DNA of 64,000 bases from Chitinophaga silvisoli (GCF_003412465.1 NZ_QTJV01000006.1:372001-436000); one strand, 5' to 3'; counted from the first letter of the stretch, positions 34,105 through 44,026 are shown. Notes: generated by a model from the sequence alone, not told the origin. Numbers and translations are program-made.

Positions 34105-35016
34105 ATGGCAGGTAAAAAACAGTCTGCGAATATATACAGACATGCAGAACTATTGCAGGATACAGAAATTGACGCTAAGTCTACTGTACCCGGCTTTGCT
34201 GTAAACTGTAATCTTCAATTCATGGACATCCCTGCTTTGCGGAACAATTTCAGGTCAGACTTCCTCGGCATCATACTCGTAGTAAAGGGTAAACTAACCA
34301 TCTCCATCAACCTGGAAGAGCATATCATGTTGCCAAACAGTCTCCTGCTGGCCACCCCACATGCCTTGAAGCAGGTAATCTCTATGGACGACGACACCCT
34401 CCTCTGCGGCCTCTCAGCTACCGTTGATTTCATGGGCAAGATCTTCGCCGATAAGGTGCTCGACCTCATGAATTACTTCAGCACTAAATATTGTCCGCAC
34501 TGGCAACTGGATAGCAAAGATGCTGCGACAATTGCCAATACCTTCAATATGATCCTTCATCGTACGGAGGAATACAATACGCATACTTATGGTAAGGAAC
34601 TCTTCTACCATTCCTTTGCAACCTTACTATATGAACTGGGTGGTCTGGGACAGGTATATGCAAAGATCAATCATGCAGACTTCTCCCGTAAAGAAAACCT
34701 GGTCATGGCATTCACTTCACAAGTTCAACAGCATTTCAGGCAACAAAGAAACGTGCAGGCATTTGCGGAACAACTGCATGTGACACCGAAATACCTGACT
34801 GAAACTGTCAAAGAAATTACCGGCAAGACAGCAGGAGAAATCATCGATCATTTTGTAATACTTGAAGCGAAACGCATGCTTAGCGATACGCCGCTCAGTA
34901 TTCTCCAGATAGCAGAAGAACTGAATTTCAGCGATCAGTCCTTCTTCGGAAAATATTTCAAGCGATTTGTCGGACATTCTCCAAAGGAATACAGGCAGAT
35001 CCAGCGAAAATATTAA
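34105..35016 (+). CDS. AraC family transcriptional regulator
   Basis: A 303-residue regulator with an N-terminal cupin-like sensor domain (about 1-190) and two C-terminal helix-turn-helix motifs: VQAFAEQLHVTPKYLTETVK (about 215-235) and ILQIAEELNFSDQSFFGKYF, then the family-defining F.K...G.SPKEYR end. It is probably the regulator of the RND efflux operon that starts 200 bp downstream, because both promoters share an operator. A terminator separates the two units. The effector is unknown. Confidence 0.9.
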   Translation: MAGKKQSANIYRHAELLQDTEIDAKSTVPGFAVNCNLQFMDIPALRNNFRSDFLGIILVVKGKLTISINLEEHIMLPNSLLLATPHALKQVISMDDDTLLCGLSATVDFMGKIFADKVLDLMNYFSTKYCPHWQLDSKDAATIANTFNMILHRTEEYNTHTYGKELFYHSFATLLYELGGLGQVYAKINHADFSRKENLVMAFTSQVQQHFRQQRNVQAFAEQLHVTPKYLTETVKEITGKTAGEIIDHFVILEAKRMLSDTPLSILQIAEELNFSDQSFFGKYFKRFVGHSPKEYRQIQRKY

Positions 35017-35062
35017 AAGTGTAGTGTTACAACACAGTGTAACAGTTGTAGGTTTAAGGAAT

Positions 35063-35091
35063 GGCCGGAATAATCATATTCCGGCCTTGTT
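35063..35091 (+). terminator. Terminator after the AraC-family gene
   Basis: A perfect 10-bp stem (GGCCGGAATA and TATTCCGGCC) with a 4-nt loop, then TTGTTT. It separates the regulator from the efflux operon, which therefore needs its own promoter. Confidence 0.85.
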
Positions 35092-35112
35092 TATTCTACT
35101 AAAAAATATGAA

Positions 35113-35147
35113 CCGACATTCAGACCATTTTTACCGATTTTCTAACC
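35113..35147 (+). promoter_or_regulatory. Double direct-repeat operator upstream of the RND efflux operon
   Basis: Half-sites CCGACATTCAGACC (35113-35126) and CCGATTTTCTAACC (35134-35147) with the same 7-bp spacer and 21-bp period as at 34009-34043. A -7-like CAACTTTG (35170-35177) follows, its CTTT starting 26 bp after the operator, the same distance as in the upstream copy. The position overlapping the -33 region suggests direct contact with RNA polymerase. Confidence 0.75.
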
Positions 35148-35217
35148 TTTTTCCCCGGATTATTACGCCCAACTTTGCGCAGTGAAATCATCTGTTCAAT
35201 TTTCAATTACCAATTTT

Positions 35218-36249
35218 ATGACATTGATTGTAAGACAGGCATCATTATTTCTAATGGTTACCCTGATTGCAGGCTGTAGTACCAAGGCCGATAAGAAGCC
35301 ACAGTCCGACCCTGTTAAAGTAAAAACCATCCGCATTCAGAAAGCCCCGCTTCCTAACCAGTTAAGTTATTCCGGCACTATTGAACCAGACAATACTGCC
35401 GACATAGGTTTTGCTGTAGCCGGCACCGTTAATAACGTCAATGTACAGGAAGGCGATCAGGTGCAACAGGGGCAATTACTTGCCAGCATAGATGCCACTG
35501 AATACAATAATGCGCTGGCTATTGCCAATGCCTCCCTGGAACAGGCTGAGGACATGTACCACCGTCTCAATGACCTGTACCAGAAAGGGAGTTTGCCTGC
35601 TAAGGACTATATCGAAATTAAGTCCAAACTCGCACAGGCACAGGCCAACAAAAGCATCAATGCCAAACATATTGCGGATAGTAAATTATATGCGCCTATA
35701 TCAGGCATTATCACCGCACGTAAAATAGAAAAAGGTAGTACTGCCGCTCCTGGTATTCCCGCATTTACCATTATCAAAACCGATATCGTTACTGCGAAAA
35801 TTACCGTTCCAGAAAGTGAAGTAGGTGCGATTCGAAACGGCATGGATGCAAAAGTATACATTGCCACACTCGAAGATACCATCCCCGGGAAAATCACTAT
35901 CATCAACCCGCAGGCTGATGCTGTATCCAGGACATATTCCGTCAAAATCAAATTGATTAACAGCAATAAGCGCTTGTTACCTGGTATGCTCACAAATGTA
36001 TTCATCAATACCGGTAAAGCTGTCAATACTATTTCTATTCCAGCCACTGCCATCGTACGGGATGCGGATGACCTCACATACGTGTTTGTCGCCAACGAAC
36101 AGCACAAAGCCATTCGTAAAAGGATCACTGCAGGCCTGCTCACAGGCAGTAATGAAGTCGTCATCACAAGTGGTTTGCAGGAGGGTGATCAGCTGATCAC
36201 AAACGGGCAATCCCATCTGAAAGATGGTAGTGTCGTGATTGTTGAATAA
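35218..36249 (+). CDS. RND efflux periplasmic adaptor (membrane fusion lipoprotein)
   Basis: A 343-residue adaptor with a lipoprotein signal ending LIAGCS. Domains in order: beta-barrel and lipoyl halves (GFAVAGTVNNVNVQEGDQV; LYAPISGIITARKIEKGS), a short coiled-coil hairpin between them (EQAEDMYHRLNDLYQKG), then the membrane-proximal barrel. It links the inner-membrane pump to the outer-membrane channel. I start at the ATG at 35218; an in-frame GTG at 35182 lies too close to the predicted -7 box. It is followed 18 bp later by the RND-TolC fusion gene. Confidence 0.9.
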   Translation: MTLIVRQASLFLMVTLIAGCSTKADKKPQSDPVKVKTIRIQKAPLPNQLSYSGTIEPDNTADIGFAVAGTVNNVNVQEGDQVQQGQLLASIDATEYNNALAIANASLEQAEDMYHRLNDLYQKGSLPAKDYIEIKSKLAQAQANKSINAKHIADSKLYAPISGIITARKIEKGSTAAPGIPAFTIIKTDIVTAKITVPESEVGAIRNGMDAKVYIATLEDTIPGKITIINPQADAVSRTYSVKIKLINSNKRLLPGMLTNVFINTGKAVNTISIPATAIVRDADDLTYVFVANEQHKAIRKRITAGLLTGSNEVVITSGLQEGDQLITNGQSHLKDGSVVIVE

Positions 36250-36267
36250 TCATTTTAAAAAAGGCTA

Positions 36268-39200
36268 ATGAAAAGACAAAAAATCAGCTTCATTGAAGCT
36301 GCCATGAAATATAAACAGGTCACGCTTGTAGCCATGGGTATGCTGCTCCTGCTGGGCCTTTATGCGCTGCTCAATATGCCCCGCTCGGAGAATCCAAAGA
36401 TCGATATGCCTGTTGCTTTGGTGTATGCTTTCTACCCGGGTGCAGATGAGCTGCAAATGGAGAAACAGGTGACGAATAAGATTGAACAATTCCTTTTCTC
36501 TTACGAGGAAGTCGACAAGAAAAAGACAACTTCACAAACAAAGGATGGACAGGTATTCATTACTGTCAATCTGCATACTGAAGTAAAGGACCGCAAGAAG
36601 TTCTGGAGTACCCTACAGCACGGTTTAAATACTACCTTAAAATCCAATATTCCTTCAGGTGTAATTGGTCCTGTTGTGAACAGTAGCTTCGGTGATGTGA
36701 CTGCACAAATTATTACTGTATCCTCTCCTATCCGCAACTATGCCGAACTGGAAAAGTACATGGATAAGATTGAAGATGGGCTGAAGGTTATTCCGGAGGT
36801 ATCCAAAATCAATCGCTCCGGCGGACAGCAACAACAGATCTATGTGACAGTGAATGATGAGAAGTTACAACAGTATGGCTTTGATCTGTCTGCAATTGTA
36901 CGTACCCTCCAAATGGAGAATGTGACTGGTTATTCCGGTGAAGTAACGGTGAATACCAATACTATTCCGGTATTTACGAATAGTCAGTATAAAACTGAAA
37001 ATGATATCGCGGAGCAGATTATTTATACTACACCAACGGGAACTGTCGTGAGACTGAAAGATGTAGCGACAATTACCCGCAGGTACGAGGAGCCGTCTTC
37101 ATACATTCGTGTAGGTAATGACCGGGTACTGATGCTGGCAATTGAGATGCAACCCGGTAATAATATCGTCCAGTTCGGGCATACGATCGAAGAGAAACTG
37201 GCGGCGATTAAGGCTAAGTTGCCCGACGATATCCAGATCAATACGATCGTCAACCAACCGGAGGTAGTGGATGAAAGTATTAAGCATTTTATGCGGGAAT
37301 TTGGTCTGGCGATAGCTTCTGTGATCCTTGTGGTAATGCTGCTCCTGCCTTTCCGTGTAGCTGCTGTTGCTTCTGTTGCGGCACCTATTTCAATTCTTAT
37401 CACATTTGGCCTGATCAATATCATGGGCATCGAGCTGCACCAGGTTACGCTGGCGGCATTGATCATCGTGCTGGGGATGGTTGTAGATAATGCCATTGTA
37501 GTAGTAGACAATTACATTGAAAAACTCGATGAGGATATTACACCATGGACGGCGGCCTGGCAGGCTGCAAAACAATTGTCATTGCCAATCTTTACGGCTA
37601 CCCTGGCAATCGTATTTGCATTTGCACCGCTGGCGATTTTTATGTTTGGTATTGCCAAAGATTTTATTGCTGCACTGCCGGTAACGGTGGCAGTGGCGCT
37701 CATTACCTCAATGGCAGTGGCATTGCTCGTTACCCCCTATACCTGTTACGTGTTTATCAAACAGGGATTGAAGCACAAAATGAGTAACAGGGGAAATAAG
37801 CGTAGTCTCCTGGACAGGTTGCAGGAAACATTTAACAAGGGCATTGAGATAGCCTTCCGCTTTCCGAAGATCACTTTGTCAGTAGCCGTAATGGCGCTTG
37901 TACTGGCATTGGTGTTGGCAGGTAAGGTGAGCCAGCAGTTCTTTCCATTGAGTGAGAGTAAACAATTCAATGCGGAAATCTGGATGCCGAACGGTACTTC
38001 TTTTGAAGAAACGGAAAAGGTGGTAAAGGCGGTGGAGGCAGAGTTGAAGAAGGATAAACGTGTAGTGAATACCGCGAGTTTTATTGGCACCAGTTCTCCC
38101 CGCTTCAATGTGACTTATGCGCCAGAGATGCCAAGACGTAATTTTGCACAGGTCTTTATCAATACAGTGAGTAGTGATGCTACGAATGAACTGGTCGCTA
38201 AATACCTCCCTATTTTCGATAAATATCTTCCTGACGGATATGTACGGTTACGCCAGTTAAGTATGCAGGAAGGTTCTCCTATTGCAGTGCGCATAATAGG
38301 TGATAATATGAATGATCAGAAGAAGGTGGCGGAGCAGGTGAAAGATATTTTGCAACATGCAGCAGGAACTAACTGGGTGCGTTCTGACTATGAAGATGAC
38401 TATCTGGGCATTAGTCTGAAAGTGAAAGAAGACGAGGCAGCCAGGCTTGGTGTGCCTAATCAGGCGATTACCCAAACGATGGGTGCCGGACTGAAAGGAT
38501 TTGCTGTGACACAACTGTGGGAAGGTGATAAAACGATTTCAGTTTATTTAAGATTAGATACAGCGAACAGAACGAATTTCAGTGATCTCGGCAATCTGCA
38601 CATAAACAAAGTATTGTTGAAGCAGGTGGCTGACATCGGTCCTTCCTGGCATACAGGTGTCATTGCCCACAGAAATGGTTTACGTACACTTACAGTACTT
38701 TCCGAGGCACAACGTGGTATCAGGGCTTCCGATATTTTAAAGAAAGTACAACCAGCTATAGAGAAACTGTCTTTACCGGATGGTGTGCGTATAGAATACG
38801 GAGGTGATGCAGAATCCTCTGCGGAGAATGCCCCGGGCATGGGTCTGGCATTAGGTACCAGTTTACTGTTAATCCTGCTGACACTACTTTTCCAGTTTAA
38901 AACCTTCGGTAAGACACTGATCATTCTTGCAACTTTCCCACTGAGTTTACTGGGTGCATTTTTCGGCTTGTTTATCACCGGGAATCCGATGGGTATGACG
39001 GCCTTTATGGGGATTATTAGTCTGATCGGGATTGTGGTCAGGAACGGTATTATATTAGTTGATTATGCAGATGAACTGGTGAGAGATCATCATTACAGCA
39101 TTAAAGCAGCGGCACTTGCTGCAGCGAAGCGTCGGATGCGTCCGATCTTCCTGACTTCTGCTGCTGCGGCGATCGGGGTAGTACCTATGATCATGGGGAA

Positions 39201-40620
39201 ATCTCCCTTATGGGCACCTTTGGGAAGTGTACTTGCATCAGGACTGATCGTGTCCATGGTACTGACATTATTTGTTATCCCGGTGATGTATTATTTGTTT
39301 GTACGCCATCCCGATGAAACAAGCGGTACTCCGGACATCCAATATAAACCTGCAAAGGCAGTCTTAATAATTGCAGGAATAATTTGTAGTCCTTTTTTAC
39401 TGCATGCGCAGTCTGGTAGTTTATCACTTAGCGATTGCCGCAAAATGGCTCTTGAGCAAAACAGGCAATTAAAAGCGGCACAGTATGAAATAGATGCTGC
39501 CAAAGCAGCGGCAAAATCAGTAGCGGCCAATGCCTATCCAACTATAGACGGTTCTGTGATGGGGGTATATCTTGGCAAACCAATAGGGGGAGCATTCAAT
39601 GGATTAATACCCGATTATTTCGGGAGTGCCATGGTGACTGCTTCAGAAGCAATCTATGCCGGAGGTAAAATCAAGACTGGCAAAGCTGCAGCCAATAAGG
39701 GTGTAGAGATCAAAGAGACGCAGCGTGTGCTCACTACTTCACAGGTATTACTGAATGTCGAAACTGCTTACTGGCAGGTGATACAAGTGCAGGAAAAGAT
39801 TGTTTTAGCAAATCGCTTCAGAGATATGTTGAAAGTGCTGCACCAGGATTTACAGAACTCGTATGATGCAGGGTTAATTTATAAGAATGACCTATTAAGG
39901 GTGGATGTGAATCTCAATGAAGCGGAACTGAATATAACGAAAGCAGAAGATGGCCTGGTGCTGGCTAAATTACGCCTTGCACAACTCACGGGTATGCCAG
40001 GCAATACAAGCTTTGCTGTCACGGATGGTATTTCTGGTGACTTTCAAACACAATCGCTGCAAGGTAATGGAGATAAAAGGCCTGAGATCCTGTTATTGAA
40101 TCAGGCTATCGAAGCGGGGCATTTGCAAAAGCAATTACTGAAAGCAGAATCACTGCCTACTATTGGAGTGGGTTTTAGTGGTCTTGCAACTGCCGGCAAG
40201 GGTGTGAATCTTAAGGATGGGAGCAATTTTATGGGCTCTTATTTTGGTTTGGCGAGTATAAGCGTACCTATTTTTGATTGGGGTAAAAGGTCTGGAAAAG
40301 TAAAAGAGCAGACCCTGAAAATTGCTGCACAGGAGCAACAATTGATCGATACAAAAGAGCTGGTAGATCTGGAAATACAACAGGCATATCTTTCCCTGAA
40401 TCAGTCTTCGCGAAAGGTAAACCTGACATTGCTTTCATTACAACAGGCAGATGAGAACCTGAAATTGGCCAATGACCGTTTTAAAGCAGGCACGATCACC
40501 GGCAAGGACGTGCAGGAAGCACAGGTCATCTGGCAACAGGCATATAGTAGTCTGATAGATGCAAAAGTAGAATATAAGATCAATGAAGCAGGGTATAAGA
40601 AATCTATAGGTAGTTTATAA
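36268..40620 (+). CDS. RND efflux permease fused to a TolC-type outer-membrane channel
   Basis: A 1450-residue fusion. Residues 1 to about 1020 are a complete RND permease: transmembrane helix 1, two large periplasmic loops, and helix 4 with the proton-relay Asp pair (GMVVDNAIVVVDNYIEK), ending in the helix-12 segment VIPVMYYLFV. After a short linker, residues about 1028-1045 form a signal-peptide-like hydrophobic stretch ending LLHAQ|S, followed by a TolC-family channel (two repeats, SLSDCRKMALEQNRQLKAAQ and later LEIQQAYLSLNQSSRKV). No ATG stands at the junction, so the channel can only be made by translation through it. Processing at the internal signal site would release it. It is part of an operon with the adaptor and TetR gene. 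Confidence 0.9.
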   Translation: MKRQKISFIEAAMKYKQVTLVAMGMLLLLGLYALLNMPRSENPKIDMPVALVYAFYPGADELQMEKQVTNKIEQFLFSYEEVDKKKTTSQTKDGQVFITVNLHTEVKDRKKFWSTLQHGLNTTLKSNIPSGVIGPVVNSSFGDVTAQIITVSSPIRNYAELEKYMDKIEDGLKVIPEVSKINRSGGQQQQIYVTVNDEKLQQYGFDLSAIVRTLQMENVTGYSGEVTVNTNTIPVFTNSQYKTENDIAEQIIYTTPTGTVVRLKDVATITRRYEEPSSYIRVGNDRVLMLAIEMQPGNNIVQFGHTIEEKLAAIKAKLPDDIQINTIVNQPEVVDESIKHFMREFGLAIASVILVVMLLLPFRVAAVASVAAPISILITFGLINIMGIELHQVTLAALIIVLGMVVDNAIVVVDNYIEKLDEDITPWTAAWQAAKQLSLPIFTATLAIVFAFAPLAIFMFGIAKDFIAALPVTVAVALITSMAVALLVTPYTCYVFIKQGLKHKMSNRGNKRSLLDRLQETFNKGIEIAFRFPKITLSVAVMALVLALVLAGKVSQQFFPLSESKQFNAEIWMPNGTSFEETEKVVKAVEAELKKDKRVVNTASFIGTSSPRFNVTYAPEMPRRNFAQVFINTVSSDATNELVAKYLPIFDKYLPDGYVRLRQLSMQEGSPIAVRIIGDNMNDQKKVAEQVKDILQHAAGTNWVRSDYEDDYLGISLKVKEDEAARLGVPNQAITQTMGAGLKGFAVTQLWEGDKTISVYLRLDTANRTNFSDLGNLHINKVLLKQVADIGPSWHTGVIAHRNGLRTLTVLSEAQRGIRASDILKKVQPAIEKLSLPDGVRIEYGGDAESSAENAPGMGLALGTSLLLILLTLLFQFKTFGKTLIILATFPLSLLGAFFGLFITGNPMGMTAFMGIISLIGIVVRNGIILVDYADELVRDHHYSIKAAALAAAKRRMRPIFLTSAAAAIGVVPMIMGKSPLWAPLGSVLASGLIVSMVLTLFVIPVMYYLFVRHPDETSGTPDIQYKPAKAVLIIAGIICSPFLLHAQSGSLSLSDCRKMALEQNRQLKAAQYEIDAAKAAAKSVAANAYPTIDGSVMGVYLGKPIGGAFNGLIPDYFGSAMVTASEAIYAGGKIKTGKAAANKGVEIKETQRVLTTSQVLLNVETAYWQVIQVQEKIVLANRFRDMLKVLHQDLQNSYDAGLIYKNDLLRVDVNLNEAELNITKAEDGLVLAKLRLAQLTGMPGNTSFAVTDGISGDFQTQSLQGNGDKRPEILLLNQAIEAGHLQKQLLKAESLPTIGVGFSGLATAGKGVNLKDGSNFMGSYFGLASISVPIFDWGKRSGKVKEQTLKIAAQEQQLIDTKELVDLEIQQAYLSLNQSSRKVNLTLLSLQQADENLKLANDRFKAGTITGKDVQEAQVIWQQAYSSLIDAKVEYKINEAGYKKSIGSL

Positions 40621-40648
40621 ATTTTTCGGCAAAAACAACACATATCCC

Positions 40649-41206
40649 ATGAAAAAGGAAATGATGCGGATCATGACAATTGCCACCGGCTTATTCGCTG
40701 CACAAGGTTTGCGAGCGACTAATATCGATCATATCAGCAGCCATTGTCAGATAAAAAAACGGGAATTCTATACTCATTTTGAAAGCAAGGAAGCGCTGAT
40801 ACGCGAAATAATTGCTGAATGGATCAGTAAGAGTGGAAAGCATTTGCGCATGATCCCTTCACTTTCCTTTAATGCTGTTACGGAATTACAAAGCTATTTT
40901 TCATTCGTTGAAGAAACGCTGGCTAACCTGACACCTGGTATTATTGCTGAATTACAGACTTATTATACAGAACAATGGCTTAGATTATCTTATTTCCGGA
41001 ATACGGAGATTTTCCCTTTTGTGGTGCGGAATTTAGAGAGAGGCTTATCAGAAAACGTCTACCGGTCAAACGCGGATAAGCAGCTCCTGGCAAGGCTTTA
41101 TTATTACCAGGTACAGGCTGTGTACCACGATAAATATTTACTCCAGGAAATGCACCGTTTATTCATATACGGTATAGTCAATCATAAGGGTTTGCAGTTT
41201 ATATAA
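40649..41206 (+). CDS. TetR family transcriptional regulator
   Basis: A 185-residue regulator with the N-terminal TetR helix-turn-helix (ATNIDHISSHCQIKKREFYTHF, read as ATNIDHIS, then KKREFYTHFESKEALI) and an all-helical ligand-binding domain. It follows the RND-TolC fusion gene by 28 bp on the same strand, so it is probably the last gene of the efflux operon and may repress it. It would act alongside the AraC-type regulator upstream. Ligand unknown. A terminator follows directly. Confidence 0.85.
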   Translation: MKKEMMRIMTIATGLFAAQGLRATNIDHISSHCQIKKREFYTHFESKEALIREIIAEWISKSGKHLRMIPSLSFNAVTELQSYFSFVEETLANLTPGIIAELQTYYTEQWLRLSYFRNTEIFPFVVRNLERGLSENVYRSNADKQLLARLYYYQVQAVYHDKYLLQEMHRLFIYGIVNHKGLQFI

Positions 41207-41211
41207 AACTA

Positions 41212-41248
41212 AAAGGCGCTTTCCCGGCAAGGAGAAAGCGCCTTTAGT
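41212..41248. terminator. Terminator at the end of the efflux operon
   Basis: A perfect 12-bp stem (AAAGGCGCTTTC and GAAAGCGCCTTT) with a 10-nt loop, 6 bp after the TetR stop and 11 bp before the convergent lipoprotein stop. It can serve both directions. Confidence 0.85.
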
Positions 41249-41259
41249 TCTATATGATT

Positions 41260-41853
41260 TTAGTACTGAACTTTTACGTCAGCAATGATATGATCTGAGG
41301 CCAGGCTCTTTACTTTCACTATTCCTTTCTTTCCATCACTATTTTTAAAGAACACCAATAATGGCAGGTCGGTAGCACCAAAAGTATTTTCGTCATTTGA
41401 CACATACAATTTCTTTAAGGTCACCGCATGTGTGAGCGTGTCAAAAGCAGACAATGCAAAGGTATCGGTAGGTACATAGTTACGTACCAGCGTAGTCCTT
41501 GCTCCTGAAATTGACAAATCAAAAGAAGCGTCGTTAGCACTCAGGAAATTCATCTGAATAGAACCCAGGTAATTAAAGGCAAGATCGATATATTTTCCCA
41601 TCGTATCAGGGATGGCATGGTCTAAGTAAACTATCCCTGTTTTAGATGAAAATACACGGCCGTATGTACTGCTATTCGGACTCCAACCAACATTAACGTC
41701 CTGAAAAGTGACAACACTGTCAGCTCCTGTAACAGGGTTAGTAATTACGGTCGTATCGGGGTTATTTGTTGAACCCCCTTCCGTAGCACCCTCTTTGGTA
41801 CAGGCTGTGATTGCAATCGCGATCATAATAACCGGCAGCAAAAGTTTCTTCAT
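41260..41853 (-). CDS. Hypothetical lipoprotein
   Basis: A 197-residue exported protein with a lipoprotein signal (MIAIAITACTK). A Gly/Asn/Pro/Thr-rich linker of about 25 residues leads to a beta-rich domain (VNVGWSPNSSTYGRVFSSK; KYIDLAFNYLGSIQMNF). I recognise the domain style from other Bacteroidota HmuY-like lipoproteins but cannot assign it to a family. It is monocistronic, convergent with the efflux operon. Confidence 0.65.
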   Translation of the reverse strand: MKKLLLPVIMIAIAITACTKEGATEGGSTNNPDTTVITNPVTGADSVVTFQDVNVGWSPNSSTYGRVFSSKTGIVYLDHAIPDTMGKYIDLAFNYLGSIQMNFLSANDASFDLSISGARTTLVRNYVPTDTFALSAFDTLTHAVTLKKLYVSNDENTFGATDLPLLVFFKNSDGKKGIVKVKSLASDHIIADVKVQY

Positions 41854-41941
41854 AGGAAAGGTTCTATTATTTATTACAAAAATATGAATATTTTATAATA
41901 AATAAATAATAGATGAGCAGAAAACCGGAATTAGCTGGCTA

Positions 41942-43918
41942 TCAACTGGTAAAAACCGGTAAAATAACTATAAAAGTAGCTCCCTTACCTTCTTCTGACT
42001 CAGCATAGATGACTCCATGATGTGCGGTCACTATTTTTTGACAGAGCGCCAGTCCGATGCCGCTGCCTTCATATTCTCCCCTTCCATGTAGCCGCTGGAA
42101 AATAACAAAGATCTTTTTTGCATAAGTAGGTGCGAAACCAATACCATTATCGGTTACACGAATTTCGCAATAAGGCATCCCATTTTGAAGTTGGGGATGT
42201 GCTGCTACTTCGGAATTTGACAAAATGCGACTATCGATTTTTACAACAACCTGTTTATCAGGCTGGGTAAATTTCAGGGCGTTGCTCAGCAGATTGTGGA
42301 AGAGCTGTGTCATGTGTAAGGGAATGCCATATACGGAACAGAGGGCATCCATTTCGATCACTGCATCTTTTTGCTGGATAAGCATATCGAGGTCGGTGAG
42401 TACCTGTTGGATGATCTTTTGCAAATCGACGGCTTCGAACAGGTGGTCCTGGCGGGATACACGTGAAAATGCGAGCAGATCCTGGATCAGTGTAGTCATG
42501 CGGGTAGCAGCATTGCGGATGATGCCGAGATTACGCATACCGGTTTCGTTCAACTGGTCCTGGTATTTATCCTGCAGCAAAGCGGAGAACATGTTGATCT
42601 TACGCAAAGGTTCCTGCAGGTCATGACTGGCAACATAGGCAAATTGCTCCAGGTTCTGGTTAACGATATTCAGGTCGATATTGGCCTTTTTCAGTTCGCT
42701 GGTACGCATTTCTACCATGCGCTCAAGTTCTGCCCTGTTTTCCGTCTGCTGCTGGCGAATAGCCTTTTCCTGGCGTAAATCGCGGGAAATGGTGGCCTTA
42801 CCCTGGGAGGCACCTGAAGCGGTATCGATCACGCGCATGGTGGTGGTAAAAACCGGGATGGCTTCTCCTGTTTTGAAGTTGCGGTAATTCACTTCGCCGG
42901 TCCACTGACCTTTTTCGGCTATAGCGGAATCGATCTCTTTCATGATACTATCAACAGCTTCGGGGAAGAGGAATTCCGTATTGGGCCTTTTTGCTTCTTC
43001 TACGGTGTCCAATCCGACGAGTTGAAGACCGGCAGGGTTCACATAGGAAACAATGCCATTATTATCTGAAAGGCTTACGAAATCCCGGCTGTTTTCCAGC
43101 AGGGCCAGTAATTTTTGTTGTTCCTGTTTTGCCTGGAGAGCGGGGCGTAGATCGCGGAGGGTGGCACCGCGGCCGATGATCTTGTCAGAACCGGGCTCAC
43201 GGATGACGATAAAGTCGGCATAGCAGGGTATGCGTTCCTTCGTCCGGGCATGTTGAATATGGATATTGCCAGACCATTTCCGGCCGACGAGTAGATGTGG
43301 ATAGACTTCTTCTTCCATGAATGTAAAATCATCCGGGAGAAAAAGGTCTTTATTGACAAGCGATGTAATGTCAAAACTGTCGGAGATACCGAGGAGTCTT
43401 TTACCGGCGGTATTCATGTAGAAAAAGCGGCCTTGGTTGTCGGCAGCGGCCATGTAGTCCGGGCTGTTTTCGACCAGGGCGATCATAAGTTCTTCCCTAT
43501 CGCGGTCTTCGATTTCCCTGGTAATGTCCTGTGCGGTGCCGGCGAAACGGTAGGCAGTGCCATCGGGATGGAAGTAGGCTTTGCCTTTACAATCGAGCCA
43601 GCGGATTTTTTTGTCTTTCGCTCCGATAGTACGGAAGCGAACAGAGTAGTTGCCTCCGCTTTCGGATTTAAGTGCATTGGTGACAGCCTGGTCAACCCTG
43701 GCTTTGTCATCGGGATGGATGTATCTCAGGATATCCTGGTATTCAATCACCTGACCTTCAGGAAAGCCATAAAGTTCCCGGCAGCGATCGTCCCATTTTA
43801 CTTCTTTATTCAATGGGTCCATGTTCCAGGTACCCAGCCCGGCGGAGAGGAGCGCAAAGTGCATCCATTCTTCATTATTTTCCTCCCTGAAGGTGCCAGT
43901 TTCTGTTTGCTTTTCCAT
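41942..43918 (-). CDS. PAS-domain sensor histidine kinase
   Basis: A 658-residue kinase with no transmembrane segment from the ATG at 43918 (MEKQTETGTF); an upstream frame to 43978 is unlikely. Three PAS domains come first; the first is PAS_3-like (GTWNMDPLNKEVKWDDRCRE, then a PAC segment). Then a HisKA domain with phospho-acceptor His432 in SHDLQEPLRK, and an HATPase domain with N box (NALKF), G1 (DNGIGFAPTYAKKIF) and G2 (GSGIGLALCQKI). It is probably cytosolic. No response regulator is adjacent, so it is an orphan kinase; its partner is elsewhere. Confidence 0.9.
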   Translation of the reverse strand: MEKQTETGTFREENNEEWMHFALLSAGLGTWNMDPLNKEVKWDDRCRELYGFPEGQVIEYQDILRYIHPDDKARVDQAVTNALKSESGGNYSVRFRTIGAKDKKIRWLDCKGKAYFHPDGTAYRFAGTAQDITREIEDRDREELMIALVENSPDYMAAADNQGRFFYMNTAGKRLLGISDSFDITSLVNKDLFLPDDFTFMEEEVYPHLLVGRKWSGNIHIQHARTKERIPCYADFIVIREPGSDKIIGRGATLRDLRPALQAKQEQQKLLALLENSRDFVSLSDNNGIVSYVNPAGLQLVGLDTVEEAKRPNTEFLFPEAVDSIMKEIDSAIAEKGQWTGEVNYRNFKTGEAIPVFTTTMRVIDTASGASQGKATISRDLRQEKAIRQQQTENRAELERMVEMRTSELKKANIDLNIVNQNLEQFAYVASHDLQEPLRKINMFSALLQDKYQDQLNETGMRNLGIIRNAATRMTTLIQDLLAFSRVSRQDHLFEAVDLQKIIQQVLTDLDMLIQQKDAVIEMDALCSVYGIPLHMTQLFHNLLSNALKFTQPDKQVVVKIDSRILSNSEVAAHPQLQNGMPYCEIRVTDNGIGFAPTYAKKIFVIFQRLHGRGEYEGSGIGLALCQKIVTAHHGVIYAESEEGKGATFIVILPVFTS

Positions 43919-44026
43919 GCGTAAGTTTAAGTTCGACCCGGCATCTGATATAAGGAGCCACCCCGGATACCACAACAAGTATACCGGTTAATACGCATAT
44001 TATGTATTATTTTTTTTTGACTAGTA

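Noticed and set aside
35182..35217. GTG start giving 12 extra residues to the efflux adaptor
   Set aside because: It lies about 5 bp after the predicted -7 box, so it would hardly be in the transcript; the ATG at 35218 opens a normal lipoprotein signal.
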